NCBI GenBank assembly: GCA_045638005.1
Contig: JAZUAN010000059.1
Span: forward strand, 1-64,000
DNA from: URNF01 sp045638005
Lineage (GTDB): Bacteria; Bacillota; Clostridia; Oscillospirales; Acutalibacteraceae
Direction of reading: 5' to 3'
DNA: 64,000 nt
Positions 23,667 through 33,180 of the stretch are shown here, piece after piece; the stretch's first letter is position 1, and each line of letters starts with the position of its first letter. The notes under the pieces are model-generated. The model was not told the DNA's origin and searched no databases. It was given only the letters and a program-made list of their open reading frames with translations. The position numbers and the translations under genes were made by a program.

Positions 23667-24431
23667 ATGGAAACATTGCGCATCGAAAATATTGAGCATA
23701 CCTATCAGGCCAAGAACGGCGAAGTCACCGCTCTTAAAGACATCAACTTTTCTATGGAGCAAGGTGCTTTTTACAGCCTTGTAGGGCCCAGCGGCTGCGG
23801 CAAATCCACCCTTTTATCCATTATCGCAGGACTGCTTACCCCCTCCGGCGGCAGGGTGCTGATAGGCGGCGAGGAGGTCAAGGGGATCTCCCCACGCATC
23901 GGATACATGCTGCAAAAGGACAATTTACTGGAATGGCGCACCATCCGCCAAAACGTACTGTTTGGGTTGGAGATCCGCAAAAAGCTGACAGCGGATACCG
24001 TCGCGCACGCGGATACGCTACTGAAAACCTATGGATTGTACGAATTCAAAGATAAATATCCCTCTCAGATCTCGGGTGGCATGCGGCAGCGAGCAGCCCT
24101 CATCCGCACGCTTGCAGTCTGTCCGGATATTCTGCTTTTGGACGAAGCGTTTTCGGCGCTCGATTACCAAACCCGTTTAGAGGTAACAGAGGATGTATAC
24201 CGCATCTTAAAGCAGGAAAACATTACGACTCTGATGGTGACGCACGATATCCCCGAATGTATCGGTATGAGCGACGTTGTGGTAATGCTCACCCCTCGTC
24301 CGGCGACCATCAAAGAACTGCTCACCATCCGCTTTGACATTCCGGAGCGCACCCCGCTTTCCTGCCGCAACACACCGCAGTTTTCCACCTATTTCGATCA
24401 CATCTGGAAAGAGTTGGAGCATCATGCATGA
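23667..24431 (+). CDS. ABC importer ATPase (SsuB/ThiZ class)
   Basis: 254 residues. Walker A GPSGCGKST, the Q-loop, the signature SGGMRQRAALIRT, Walker B ILLLDEAFSALDYQTR and the switch His in MVTHDIPE are all present. The sequence type matches importers of nitrate, taurine, sulfonate or thiamine precursors. It starts an operon of ATPase, permease and binding protein. It lies downstream of thiT but has no riboswitch of its own, so thiamine-precursor transport is possible and not proven. Confidence 0.93.
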   Translation: METLRIENIEHTYQAKNGEVTALKDINFSMEQGAFYSLVGPSGCGKSTLLSIIAGLLTPSGGRVLIGGEEVKGISPRIGYMLQKDNLLEWRTIRQNVLFGLEIRKKLTADTVAHADTLLKTYGLYEFKDKYPSQISGGMRQRAALIRTLAVCPDILLLDEAFSALDYQTRLEVTEDVYRILKQENITTLMVTHDIPECIGMSDVVVMLTPRPATIKELLTIRFDIPERTPLSCRNTPQFSTYFDHIWKELEHHA

Positions 24432-25239
24432 AACAAACACTTCGCTCTCCCCCGCACGGCGGAAATATCTGAAATCCGTTCAAAATCGCCGTCGGCACAT
24501 TCTCTTTTGCCAGATCGGCATTCTTATTCTGCTCGTAGCCGCATGGGAACTTGCAGCGCGGGTCGGCATTATCGACAGCTTTGTATTCAGCCAACCCTCC
24601 CGCATCCTTGCAACCTATGCCAACATGTCCCAAAATGGGCTGCTTACCCATATCGGCGTCACCGTATTTGAAACGCTGACCGGCTTTTTGCTCGGCGCCG
24701 TTTCCGGCACCCTGCTTGCCGTCATTTTATGGTGGAGCCCCTTTATCGCCAAGGTGAGCGAGCCGTATCTCGTGGTGCTGAATTCCTTGCCCAAAATCGC
24801 TTTGGGACCGGTTATCATCATCATTGCAGGCGCGGGAACCAAAGCGATTATCGTGATGGCACTTGCCATCTCGCTCATCGTGACGGTGCTGGAAATGCTG
24901 AACGGCTTCCACCACACCGACCCCGAGCTTATTCACATGACAGCCACCTTCGGTGCAAAACGGTGGCAGATTTTCACAAAGGTGGTATTCCCGTATAACA
25001 TTTCCACCCTTTTTAACTCCCTCAAAATCAATATCGGCTTATCCTTAGTAGGTGTTATTGCGGGAGAATTCCTCGTCTCCAAGGCGGGACTGGGGTATCT
25101 GATCGTATACGGCGGTCAGGTTTTCAAATTGGATCTGGTGATGGCAAGTGTCATCATTTTGTCGGCGGTGGCGGCGCTCATGTACGAAGCCGTCTGCCTC
25201 TTACAAAAAATTGTGACACGCCGGATCGCTCATTCATAA
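24424..25239 (+). CDS. ABC importer permease (SsuC/ThiX class)
   Basis: 271 residues from the ATG at 24424, which overlaps the end of the ATPase gene by eight bases. About six membrane helices; the cytoplasmic EAA-type loop FGAKRWQIFTKVVFPYN is typical of binding-protein-dependent permeases of the taurine/HMP class. The pair of ATPase and binding protein genes around it completes the transporter. Confidence 0.93.
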   Translation: MHETNTSLSPARRKYLKSVQNRRRHILFCQIGILILLVAAWELAARVGIIDSFVFSQPSRILATYANMSQNGLLTHIGVTVFETLTGFLLGAVSGTLLAVILWWSPFIAKVSEPYLVVLNSLPKIALGPVIIIIAGAGTKAIIVMALAISLIVTVLEMLNGFHHTDPELIHMTATFGAKRWQIFTKVVFPYNISTLFNSLKINIGLSLVGVIAGEFLVSKAGLGYLIVYGGQVFKLDLVMASVIILSAVAALMYEAVCLLQKIVTRRIAHS

Positions 25240-25259
25240 ATTTATAGGAGGCTTTTTAC

Positions 25260-26264
25260 ATGAAATTACTGTTTCGCATACTATCCGTTTTGACGGTGGT
25301 TTGTCTGTTACTGCTGCCCGCTGCCGCTTGCAGCAGCCGTGAGGCGGGAATGCAAAAGGTGCGGGTGTGTGAGGTCACCCACTCTATTTTCTACGCACCG
25401 CAATATGCCGCTATGTCGCTTGGCTTCTTCGAAGAAGAGGGCATTGAGATAGAGTTGTCCAATGGGCAAGGCGCTGATGCGGTTATGTCCGCTGTTTTGT
25501 CGGATAATATTGATATAGGCTTTGCCGGTCCCGAGGCGGCTGTATACGTCTACAACGAGGGCAAAGAGGACTACACACAGGTGTTTGCGCAGGTCACACA
25601 GCGGGACGGCTCATTCTTAGTAGCGAGAGAGAAAAACGACAACTTTAAATGGACCGATCTCAAAGGCGCACACGTACTGCCCGGCAGAAAGGGCGGCGTG
25701 CCGTATATGACCCTTGAATACGTCATTCGTAAAAACGGTCTTGACCCCGCAAAGGACGTCAACCTCGATACCAGTGTGCAGTATGCACTGATGACCGCCG
25801 CATTTACCGCCGGCACCGGCGAATATTTCACCTGTTTTGAGCCCACCGCCTCCATGCTGGAAGCGGAAGGCAAAGGGTATATCGTTGCCGCTGTGGGTGA
25901 CGGTGCGGGCGAAATTCCCTATACAGCCTATTTTGCCAAAAAGAGCTATATTGAAAAAAACAGCAAACTGATCGCCGCATTCACACGCGCCATATACAAA
26001 GGACAGCAATGGGTATTGTCCCACTCTGCCGCTGAAATCGCCGAAGCAGTCGCAGAATTCTTCCCCGACACCTCTACGGAACTGCTTGCCGCGTCTGCAC
26101 AGTCGTATATCGACATTGATGCATGGTGCGACACCCCCATCATGGACGAAACCTCATTTGATCTGCTACAGCAGGTCATGAGTGAAGCAGGAGAGTTGGA
26201 AACAACCGCCCCCTTTGATGAGGTAGTCGACAACACCTTCGCACAAAAAGTTGTCAAAGAATAA
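25260..26264 (+). CDS. ABC importer substrate-binding lipoprotein (NMT1/THI5-like)
   Basis: 334 residues with a lipoprotein signal ending LPAAAC (Cys24). The mature part shows the NMT1/SsuA-like fold: YAPQYAAMSLGFFEEEGIEIEL, then VMSAVLSDNIDIGFAGPEAAV. AGGAGG precedes the ATG. It should deliver a small organic ligand to the permease. Pyrimidine precursors of thiamine, taurine or other sulfonates are candidates; the key ligand residues cannot be assigned with confidence. Confidence 0.92.
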   Translation: MKLLFRILSVLTVVCLLLLPAAACSSREAGMQKVRVCEVTHSIFYAPQYAAMSLGFFEEEGIEIELSNGQGADAVMSAVLSDNIDIGFAGPEAAVYVYNEGKEDYTQVFAQVTQRDGSFLVAREKNDNFKWTDLKGAHVLPGRKGGVPYMTLEYVIRKNGLDPAKDVNLDTSVQYALMTAAFTAGTGEYFTCFEPTASMLEAEGKGYIVAAVGDGAGEIPYTAYFAKKSYIEKNSKLIAAFTRAIYKGQQWVLSHSAAEIAEAVAEFFPDTSTELLAASAQSYIDIDAWCDTPIMDETSFDLLQQVMSEAGELETTAPFDEVVDNTFAQKVVKE

Positions 26265-26277
26265 TATCTGGTTTCAG

Positions 26278-26313
26278 TATGCCGCCGTATGTTATTCGGC
26301 GGCATATTTTTTT
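26278..26313 (+). terminator. Terminator of the ABC importer operon
   Basis: TATGCCGCCG / CGGCGGCATA stem and T-run. Confidence 0.88.
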
Positions 26314-26459
26314 GAAAGAACAAAAAAACAATACTTTTACACAAAAAAATAGTATAAAATTTGTGCGGTAATATCTATAGTGAAGGTAGCATTTTGAGCA
26401 ACAATGTGTTAAAACCCAAGGTGAAGAAACAACTTTTTATAAAAAAGCAGAAATGTGTT

Positions 26460-26691
26460 ATGAAACTCGGCGTTTTAACCGTCCCGTTGCAGGCGTTGTC
26501 CGCGGAGGATACGTTTAATATCTGCATTCTTTGGGTGTACAAACCGTAGAGCTGGGTACCGGCGGTTACACCAACGATAACCATCTGAAACCCGAAGTCT
26601 ACCTGAACGACGACAACAAAATCGAAGAATTCAAAGCACTGCTCAAAAAATATGACTTAGAGATCAGCGTATTGTCCTGCCATGGCAACCC
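26460..26691 (+). pseudogene. Sugar-phosphate isomerase/epimerase fragment (5' part only)
   Basis: Reads MKLGVLTVPLQALSAEDTF, then after a one-base deletion near 26519 continues in another frame as LHSLGVQTVELGTGGYTND and on to LEISVLSCHGNP, the conserved N-terminal third of a xylose-isomerase-like TIM-barrel epimerase. The rest of the barrel is missing; at about 26692 the sequence jumps into an unrelated dehydrogenase end. Both a frameshift and a large deletion are therefore present. Upstream (26314-26459) I see no gene. Confidence 0.85.
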
Positions 26692-26892
26692 CGCAACGAG
26701 CATACCATCGAAACCTACGAAGTGCCGCAACCCGCATCAGATGTGCACGATTTCTATCGCAACGTATGTAAAGTAATTAACGGCGAAGCGGAACAGCTCG
26801 TTACCCACGCGCAGTTGCGCCACGTGATGCAGGTCATCGAAGCGTCCTTCCAATCGGTAAAAGAGGACAAAAAAATTTATTGCAACATTTAA
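26692..26892 (+). pseudogene. C-terminal end of a Gfo/Idh/MocA-type oxidoreductase
   Basis: An open stretch of 66 codons reading RNEHTIETYEVPQPASDVHDFY, shown here in outline, and ending QLRHVMQVIEASFQSVKEDK plus a short tail. This is the usual C-terminus of sugar or inositol dehydrogenases of the Gfo/Idh/MocA family. It has no start of its own and is joined to the isomerase fragment. In many genomes such dehydrogenase and isomerase genes are neighbours, so one deletion could have removed the 3' part of one and the 5' part of the other. Confidence 0.75.
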
Positions 26893-26905
26893 CGAATGAA
26901 ATGTA

Positions 26906-26944
26906 CGGATGGCGTGTTTTTACAACGCGCCATCCGCTTTTTAT
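26906..26944 (+). terminator. Terminator after the pseudogene
   Basis: GGATGGCG...CGCCATCC stem with T-run. Confidence 0.8.
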
Positions 26945-26949
26945 TTCCA

Positions 26950-26978
26950 TTGACAGATGCCGCTCTTATTAGTATAAT
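26950..26978 (+). promoter_or_regulatory. Consensus promoter of metY-metA
   Basis: TTGACA at 26950 and TATAAT at 26973, exactly 17 bases apart. The leader is only about 28 bases, leaving no room for an S-box or T-box. Confidence 0.88.
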
Positions 26979-27012
26979 AGATACAAACTTTTTAGAAACG
27001 GTAGTGATTCTA

Positions 27013-28287
27013 ATGAAACAAGATACCAAATGCATCCACAGCGGTTATTTCCCCGGCAACGGCGAGGCGCGTCAGATGCCGATCGTGCAAAGCACCACCT
27101 TCAAATATGATACCAGTGAGGACATGGGCAAACTATTCGATCTGGAAGCGAGCGGTTATTTCTATTCCCGCCTGCAAAATCCCACCTGCGACAACGTCGC
27201 AGCGAAAATCTGCGCCTTGGAAGGCGGCACCGCTGCCATGCTGACCTCTTCCGGTCAAGCGGCGTCCTTCTTTGCGGTGTTTAACATTGCGGGTTGCGGT
27301 GACCACGTCATTTCCTCTTCCGCTATCTACGGCGGCACTTACAATCTGTTCGCCGTCACCATGAAGCGCATGGGCATTGATTTCACCTTCGTGGCACCCG
27401 ATTGCACCCCCGAAGAACTGGAGGCGGCATTCCGCCCCAACACCAAAGCGGTGTTCGGCGAGACCATCGCCAACCCTGCTCTCGACGTGCTGGATTTCGA
27501 AAAATTTGCCACCGCGGCACACAAGCACGGCGTGCCGCTCATCGTGGACAACACTTTTGCCACCCCGGTTTTGTGCCGTCCGTTTGAACACGGCGCAGAT
27601 ATCGTGACCCATTCCACCACCAAATATCTCGACGGTCACGGTTCCTCGGTCGGCGGCTGCATCGTGGATTCGGGCAAATTCGACTGGACCGCACACGCGG
27701 ATAAATTCCCCGGTCTTTGCACCCCCGATGACAGCTATCACGGCGTCACCTATACCGAGCGTTTCGGTCTTGAAGGTGCGTATATCACCAAAGCTACCGC
27801 ACAGCTGATGCGTGATCTGGGCGCTACCCAATCTCCGCAGAGCGCTTATTATATCAACCTCGGCATCGAAAGTCTGTCTCTCCGTATGCGCCGTCATAGC
27901 GACAACGGTCAGGCGGTCGCCGAGTTCCTCCAAAGCCATGAAAAGATCGCCTGGGTGCGTTACAGTGGACTTCCCGGCGACAAAAACTATGAGCTCGCTA
28001 AAAAATATCTGCCGGACGGCTGCTGCGGTGTTGTCAGCTTCGGCGTAAAGGGCGGCAGAAAAGCAGCGGAAGCAATGATGAAAAATCTCAAACTCGCGTC
28101 CATCGCAACCCACGTTGCCGACGCAAAAACCTGCTGCCTGCATCCTGCTAATGCCACCCACAGACAGATGAACGACGCGGAACTCGCGGCGGCGGGCATC
28201 ACCCCCGACCTCATCCGTCTGTCCTGCGGTATTGAAGCGGCAGAGGATATCATCGCCGACATCCAACAGGCGCTGGCTTGTATCTGA
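27013..28287 (+). CDS. metY: O-acetylhomoserine sulfhydrylase
   Basis: 425-residue class PLP enzyme of the Cys/Met family, starting MKQDTKCIHSGYFPGNGEAR after the promoter. PLP-binding features: YSRLQNPT, LTSSGQAA, the Asp in PLIVDNTFATP and the Schiff-base lysine in HSTTKYLDGHGSS (Lys204). The long insertion between residues 215 and 260 and the SPQSAYY segment are typical of MetY rather than cystathionine gamma-synthase. It makes homocysteine directly from O-acetylhomoserine and sulfide. The ribosome site is poor, so the leader may be read inefficiently. metA follows 21 bases later. Confidence 0.94.
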   Translation: MKQDTKCIHSGYFPGNGEARQMPIVQSTTFKYDTSEDMGKLFDLEASGYFYSRLQNPTCDNVAAKICALEGGTAAMLTSSGQAASFFAVFNIAGCGDHVISSSAIYGGTYNLFAVTMKRMGIDFTFVAPDCTPEELEAAFRPNTKAVFGETIANPALDVLDFEKFATAAHKHGVPLIVDNTFATPVLCRPFEHGADIVTHSTTKYLDGHGSSVGGCIVDSGKFDWTAHADKFPGLCTPDDSYHGVTYTERFGLEGAYITKATAQLMRDLGATQSPQSAYYINLGIESLSLRMRRHSDNGQAVAEFLQSHEKIAWVRYSGLPGDKNYELAKKYLPDGCCGVVSFGVKGGRKAAEAMMKNLKLASIATHVADAKTCCLHPANATHRQMNDAELAAAGITPDLIRLSCGIEAAEDIIADIQQALACI

Positions 28288-28308
28288 TTTCTAAAGGAGG
28301 GCAACAAA

Positions 28309-29229
28309 ATGCCCATTAAAATCCCCGATGCATTACCCGCAGTAGAAACGCTGCTGCATGAAAATATTTTCGCCATGACCGAAAAGCGGGCGATCACACA
28401 GGATATCCGTCCTTTAAAAATCCTGCTTTTAAATCTCATGCCCACTAAAATCGTGACCGAGACCCAGTTTTCCCGTCTGCTCGGCAACTCGCCGTTGCAG
28501 GTGGAACTGGAACTGTTGCACACCAAAACGCATGAGTCCAAAAACACCCCTATCGACCACTTAATCTCGTTTTACAAATCGTTTGACGAGGTGAAAAATC
28601 ACAACTACGACGGTATGATCATCACCGGCGCACCGGTGGAGCATCTGCCGTTTGAAGAGGTGGACTATTGGGACGAGCTATGCGAGATCATGGAGTGGAG
28701 CAAAACGCACGTACACAGCACCATGCACATCTGCTGGGGCGCGCAGGCGGGTCTTTACTACCACTACGGTATCGGCAAACAGCAGTTGCCCGCAAAAGCG
28801 TTCGGCGTGTTCCCGCATGAGGTGGAGCATAAGACCTCCATGCTGTTCCGCGGCTTTGACGATGTGTTTATGGCACCACATTCCCGCCACACCACCATCG
28901 CGCGCGAGGATATTCTCACAAAAGATGAGCTGAAGATCCTCGCCTCCTCAAAGGAAGTGGGCGTGCTTGCGGTTGCCTCTAAAAATGCGAGACAGTTTTT
29001 CGTCACGGGTCACCTCGAATACGACGCAGACACCCTGCAAAGGGAGTATCTCCGCGACAAAAATGCAGGACTGCCCATCGACATCCCGAAAAACTATTTC
29101 CCCGACGACGATGATACCAAAGCCCCCGTCGTCACCTGGCGGTCGGGTGCAAACCTCCTCTTTACCAACTGGCTCAACTACTTTGTGTACCAGACCACAC
29201 CGTATAACATTGAGGATATCAACAAGTAA
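28309..29229 (+). CDS. metA: Homoserine O-acetyltransferase (MetA type)
   Basis: 306 residues, full-length MetA fold. Catalytic residues fall at the classical numbers: Cys142 in HICWGAQAG, His235 and Glu237 in FVTGHLEYD. Residue 111 is Glu (GAPVEHLPF), which in Bacillus cereus MetA is linked to use of acetyl-CoA, whereas enteric MetA has Gly and uses succinyl-CoA. Pairing with metY, which uses O-acetylhomoserine, agrees. AAAGGAGGG lies before the ATG. Confidence 0.96.
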   Translation: MPIKIPDALPAVETLLHENIFAMTEKRAITQDIRPLKILLLNLMPTKIVTETQFSRLLGNSPLQVELELLHTKTHESKNTPIDHLISFYKSFDEVKNHNYDGMIITGAPVEHLPFEEVDYWDELCEIMEWSKTHVHSTMHICWGAQAGLYYHYGIGKQQLPAKAFGVFPHEVEHKTSMLFRGFDDVFMAPHSRHTTIAREDILTKDELKILASSKEVGVLAVASKNARQFFVTGHLEYDADTLQREYLRDKNAGLPIDIPKNYFPDDDDTKAPVVTWRSGANLLFTNWLNYFVYQTTPYNIEDINK

Positions 29230-29234
29230 ACAGA

Positions 29235-29269
29235 GAAGCGGTCGTTCCAATCGGAACGACCGCTTTTTA
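29235..29269 (+). terminator. Terminator of metY-metA
   Basis: AGCGGTCGTTCC / GGAACGACCGCT stem with T-run. Confidence 0.9.
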
Positions 29270-29277
29270 ATTACTGC

Positions 29278-30882
29278 TTATTTACTTTTCGGCTTGCTTT
29301 CTTTCAATTTGCAGGTCACTTCAAACTTGGTTTCTTCACCGGTGCGGCTATCAAGGCGTAGGAGAGACAAGGTGACTGTATCACCCGCAGAGTGCTTGGC
29401 GAGCTCACTGCGCAGCGCACCATAACCATCAATCTTGACACCATCAATAGCGGTGATCAGGTCGCCGATACGTGCGCGGGTGTCTTCCAGCATGGAGCCT
29501 TCTTCGATGGAACGGATCACAAAGCCGTAGTAGCCGTTGCTCGCAATAGAATAGCCGGTGATGCCCAATTCCACACGACCGCGGACATATCCGTATTTGA
29601 TGAGATCGTCGATGATGGCTTTCGCTTCGTTGATCGGAATAGAGAAGCCAAGACCCTCATAGCCGTTAGCTGCGATCTTTGCAGAATTGATGCCGACCAC
29701 CTGACCGTTATTATTGAGCAACGGACCGCCGGAGTTGCCGGGATTGATGGCAGCGTCAGTTTGTAAGCATTTGATGGAATATCCGGTATCCTCATATACA
29801 TCGCGGGCAAGTCCCGAAATAATGCCCTGACTTGCAGACCAGTGGAGACCACCGGCATTGCCCAGCGTCACCACGCGGGCGCCCATCACCAGCTTGGAGG
29901 AATCGCCGAATTCCGCGACCGAAAGGTCGTCTGCTTTGATCTTAATAACCGCAAGGTCGGTGGACTGATCCGCGCCGATTACCTTTGCATTTTCGTGTTT
30001 GGTGCCGTCGTTGGTAACCACTTCTATTTGATCATACGCTTCGCCGGTCTCTTCATTGATGACCACATGCCAGTTGGTGATGATGTAGCCGTCTTTTGTC
30101 ATCACGATACCGGTAGCCTCGCCCACCTGCGTGAGCGTCTCGCTGCCAAAGCCGTATTGATTAAGGCTGTTGGGCACCTGCATCTGATACACGTTGATAA
30201 CCACTGTGCTATCCATGTTAGCGTCAATGATCTCAGTAGCAGAAAGACCGCCGTCATCATCCGCCCAATCGGTAATGTTGACGGTAGGCGCATCGTTATT
30301 GATGATCTCTTCTTCTTCAGTATTGCTCAGCGGCGGAGTATCGGTATTGACCGTACCTATCACTGCAGAAATGATCAGAATGATCATCGCAACCGCAGCA
30401 ATACTGCCGATCACCGCAAGTGCCACCACAGGTCCGTTGTGCCGTTTTCTTTTAGGCGGCTGCGGCGGGGTGGGTTGAGAGTAATAGGACGGAGGGGGCG
30501 GCGGAGTTGCACCGCCGTTTGCCGTATCCTCCTGCGGGGCGGTATTGTCGGCATGCATCGGCCCGCTACGATACCAGCCCGCTTCGTATGCGGGCGGCTG
30601 CGCGGGTTCAACGGGCGGTTGTACCGGCGTGGGCTCCGGTTGCGCAGGTGTTTCCTGCACAGGCTGCGCGGTTGTATACGGATTGGCGCGCCAATCGGTA
30701 ACTTGCGGCTGCGCAGGCGCTTGCGGTGCGATCGGAGTCTCCGGCACAACCGGAGTCTGCTGCACCGGCGCAGGCTCTGCTACGGGCGCTACGGGCGGGG
30801 TATCCCCGCTCGCTGCTGTTTCAGGCTGCGGATTTTCCGCAGAGGTTTGTGGGTTTTGATTGGGATTGAACCATTCAGACAT
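29278..30882 (-). CDS. HtrA-type membrane-anchored serine protease
   Basis: 534 residues. Residues 1-145 are a long Pro/Ala/Gln-rich cytoplasmic tail, a helix at about 150-177 anchors it, and a trypsin-like domain follows with His272 (NWHVV), Asp309 (STDLAVIK) and Ser384 (GNSGGP). A single PDZ domain fills the last 100 residues. It should degrade or refold misfolded proteins outside the membrane. The proline-rich tail is longer than in most HtrA proteins. The two-component genes lie upstream on the same strand. Confidence 0.94.
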   Translation of the reverse strand: MSEWFNPNQNPQTSAENPQPETAASGDTPPVAPVAEPAPVQQTPVVPETPIAPQAPAQPQVTDWRANPYTTAQPVQETPAQPEPTPVQPPVEPAQPPAYEAGWYRSGPMHADNTAPQEDTANGGATPPPPPSYYSQPTPPQPPKRKRHNGPVVALAVIGSIAAVAMIILIISAVIGTVNTDTPPLSNTEEEEIINNDAPTVNITDWADDDGGLSATEIIDANMDSTVVINVYQMQVPNSLNQYGFGSETLTQVGEATGIVMTKDGYIITNWHVVINEETGEAYDQIEVVTNDGTKHENAKVIGADQSTDLAVIKIKADDLSVAEFGDSSKLVMGARVVTLGNAGGLHWSASQGIISGLARDVYEDTGYSIKCLQTDAAINPGNSGGPLLNNNGQVVGINSAKIAANGYEGLGFSIPINEAKAIIDDLIKYGYVRGRVELGITGYSIASNGYYGFVIRSIEEGSMLEDTRARIGDLITAIDGVKIDGYGALRSELAKHSAGDTVTLSLLRLDSRTGEETKFEVTCKLKESKPKSK

Positions 30883-30974
30883 GTAAACACGACCTTTCGC
30901 GTGGTTTTATTCAATTACAGCATACAACCGAATTGTGTTTTTTTGTTGAACATTGTTTGATAAGTTTTGAAAAA

Positions 30975-32408
30975 TTAGGGCAACCAAAAAAGAAACTCCG
31001 TGTACTGCCCTTCTTCCGAGCGCACCATTACTTCGCCCTTGTGCAGCGAAAGCACTGTCTGCACAATGTACAGACCCAAGCCGACACCGGTTTTATCCAA
31101 GCCGCGGGAGCGGTCACTCTTGTAAAACCGTTCGAAAATGCGCGGCATTTCCTCGGCGGGAATACCCGCGCCCGTATTGCGGATACTGCAAACGTTGCGG
31201 CCGTCTTGCTTTTTCAAGGTGATGCAAATCTCTCCGCCCACATTGGAAAATTTCACCGCATTATCCAGCAGATTGTATATTACCTGCCCAATGAGATCAA
31301 AATCGCCGTGTACCGTTATGCTCTCCGCATCCTCCAGCCCTTCGATGCGCAGTTGTTTTTCCTCAATGCGTTTTTCAAAGGTGAGCAATGTCTGACCGGT
31401 TAATGCGGTCAGATCAAAATCAACCGCATTGAGATTTAACTGCCCGCTGTCAATGCGGGACAGCGCCAGCATGGATTTTACCAAGCGGGAGAGCCGCTTG
31501 ATTTCGTCGCTGACGATCTTTAAATAGTATTCCCGCTTGCTCTCCGGAATGGTACCGTCCAAAACACCGTCAATAAAACCAGCAATGGTGGTCATGGGGG
31601 TACGCAGCTCATGCGAAACATTCGCCACAAAGCTGCGGCGCATATTTTCTACCGAGGACAAGGACAACGCCATAGAATTGAGCGCTTGCGCGAGCTCGGC
31701 GGTCTCGTCCTTGCCGGAAACCGGTAACCGACAGCTGAAATCTCCTTCCGCAAAGCGGCGGGTGGCTTTTGCCATGGCACGCAGAGGACGCACCAACCGC
31801 TCTGTCATCACGTACAGCGCCACAAAGGTAAGTGTCAAAACGCCCAATGCCGCAATAAGGGATATCTGCAAATTACTGCGCACATACTGCCACAAACCGC
31901 CCGCAGGGGTGGAAACAAATACGTATCCGAGCAAGGTTTTCCCCCGCTCGATAGGAACACCTGCGGTATATTGTTGCTCGGTGTACAAACCGTTCAAGGT
32001 GCTGACACCATAATAATCAGCGCCTTTATCCACGATAATGCTGTCAAGCGATACCGTGCGGTCAATAGTTACCTCATCCCCCGCCTCATCACACATCAGC
32101 AGCACCGTTGAATCCGCATCCGTGATGACCACGGTACAATTCAAGGCGAGCGACAGCAGTTTGATATACGGAGACAAATTGCTTCTTTCTATATGATATA
32201 TCGTTTTACCCTCTGCATTTTGTGCAGGTGACACGCTGTTAGCGGTGTACTCCGAAATCGAGATAGCATGTTCTTCCAAAAGCGTATGCTTTTCATCCAG
32301 CCAATACCGCGCGGTCAAAAACAACTGCGCACCCTGCATGGCAATGAAGCTAACCACGATGATGCAGGAAATGACCGTGAAATATTTTGAGAAAATACTC
32401 TTGAACAT
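30975..32408 (-). CDS. Sensor histidine kinase with HAMP domain
   Basis: 477 residues: membrane helices at about 10-34 and 178-200 enclose an extracellular sensor region, then HAMP (202-255), the phospho-acceptor His266 in SHELRTPM, and the HATPase motifs NLLDNAVKFS and DKTGVGLGLYIV. It starts six bases after the response regulator stop. The signal is unknown; the architecture resembles envelope-stress or antibiotic-responsive kinases of Clostridia, and the neighbouring HtrA protease would fit an envelope role. Confidence 0.95.
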   Translation of the reverse strand: MFKSIFSKYFTVISCIIVVSFIAMQGAQLFLTARYWLDEKHTLLEEHAISISEYTANSVSPAQNAEGKTIYHIERSNLSPYIKLLSLALNCTVVITDADSTVLLMCDEAGDEVTIDRTVSLDSIIVDKGADYYGVSTLNGLYTEQQYTAGVPIERGKTLLGYVFVSTPAGGLWQYVRSNLQISLIAALGVLTLTFVALYVMTERLVRPLRAMAKATRRFAEGDFSCRLPVSGKDETAELAQALNSMALSLSSVENMRRSFVANVSHELRTPMTTIAGFIDGVLDGTIPESKREYYLKIVSDEIKRLSRLVKSMLALSRIDSGQLNLNAVDFDLTALTGQTLLTFEKRIEEKQLRIEGLEDAESITVHGDFDLIGQVIYNLLDNAVKFSNVGGEICITLKKQDGRNVCSIRNTGAGIPAEEMPRIFERFYKSDRSRGLDKTGVGLGLYIVQTVLSLHKGEVMVRSEEGQYTEFLFWLP

Positions 32409-32414
32409 ATCGTA

Positions 32415-33119
32415 TTATTCCCCTTTGAAATCGTCTTTGACCTCAAATTTATAGCCGACACCCCAAACCGTTTTGAGCGTCCATTGCTCTGAGATGCCGT
32501 CCAGCTTTTCGCGCAGACGCTTGATATGTACGTCCACCGTGCGGCTATCGCCGTAATATTCAAAGCCCCACACCTCATCCAACAACTGGTCACGGGTGTA
32601 CACACGATTTGGATTGCTTGCCAAATGATAGATCAGTTCCATTTCCTTTGGCGGGGTATCCACCGCTTTGCCGTCCACCCGCATCTCAAAGGTCTCCATA
32701 TTGATGGAAAGTTTATCGAAACGGATCTCCCGCAACTTTTTATGCCCCTCCGCACCGCTGCGACGCAGCACCGCTTTGATGCGTGCCATTACTTCCTTGG
32801 TTTCAAACGGCTTGACCACATAATCGTCAGCTCCGAGTTCCAAGCCGAGCACCTTATCGAACACCTCACCCTTCGCGGTGAGCATAATAATCGGCACATC
32901 CGATTTTTTACGCAGTTCACGGCATACCTGCCAGCCGTCCAGTTCCGGCATCATCACGTCCAACAAGATCAGATCCGGCTGCTCGCTGTCAAATAACTTG
33001 ACCGCCTTTGCGCCGTTTTCCGCGATAATGGCATCATAGCCTTCTTTTTCCAAATACAGACGCAACAGTTCACAAATGTTGCTGTCGTCATCCGCTACCA
33101 TAATTTTGAGCGCTGCCAT
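32415..33119 (-). CDS. OmpR-family response regulator
   Basis: 234 residues from the ATG at 33119 with AAGGAGG upstream. The receiver domain has the acidic pocket DDD (10-12), phospho-acceptor Asp54 and the TAKGE and KPFE segments. The C-terminal winged helix ends GVGYKFE as usual for OmpR/PhoB proteins. Partner kinase is encoded next. Confidence 0.96.
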   Translation of the reverse strand: MAALKIMVADDDSNICELLRLYLEKEGYDAIIAENGAKAVKLFDSEQPDLILLDVMMPELDGWQVCRELRKKSDVPIIMLTAKGEVFDKVLGLELGADDYVVKPFETKEVMARIKAVLRRSGAEGHKKLREIRFDKLSINMETFEMRVDGKAVDTPPKEMELIYHLASNPNRVYTRDQLLDEVWGFEYYGDSRTVDVHIKRLREKLDGISEQWTLKTVWGVGYKFEVKDDFKGE

Positions 33120-33180
33120 ATAAAGACCTCCTTTTCTACTGTTCAGTATACAGGTAAACGCCGCTCTTTGTATGAACAAA

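Noticed and set aside
27133..28266. A 377-codon minus-strand frame across metY
   Set aside because: Antisense shadow; metY has a promoter, catalytic lysine and full-length homology on the plus strand.
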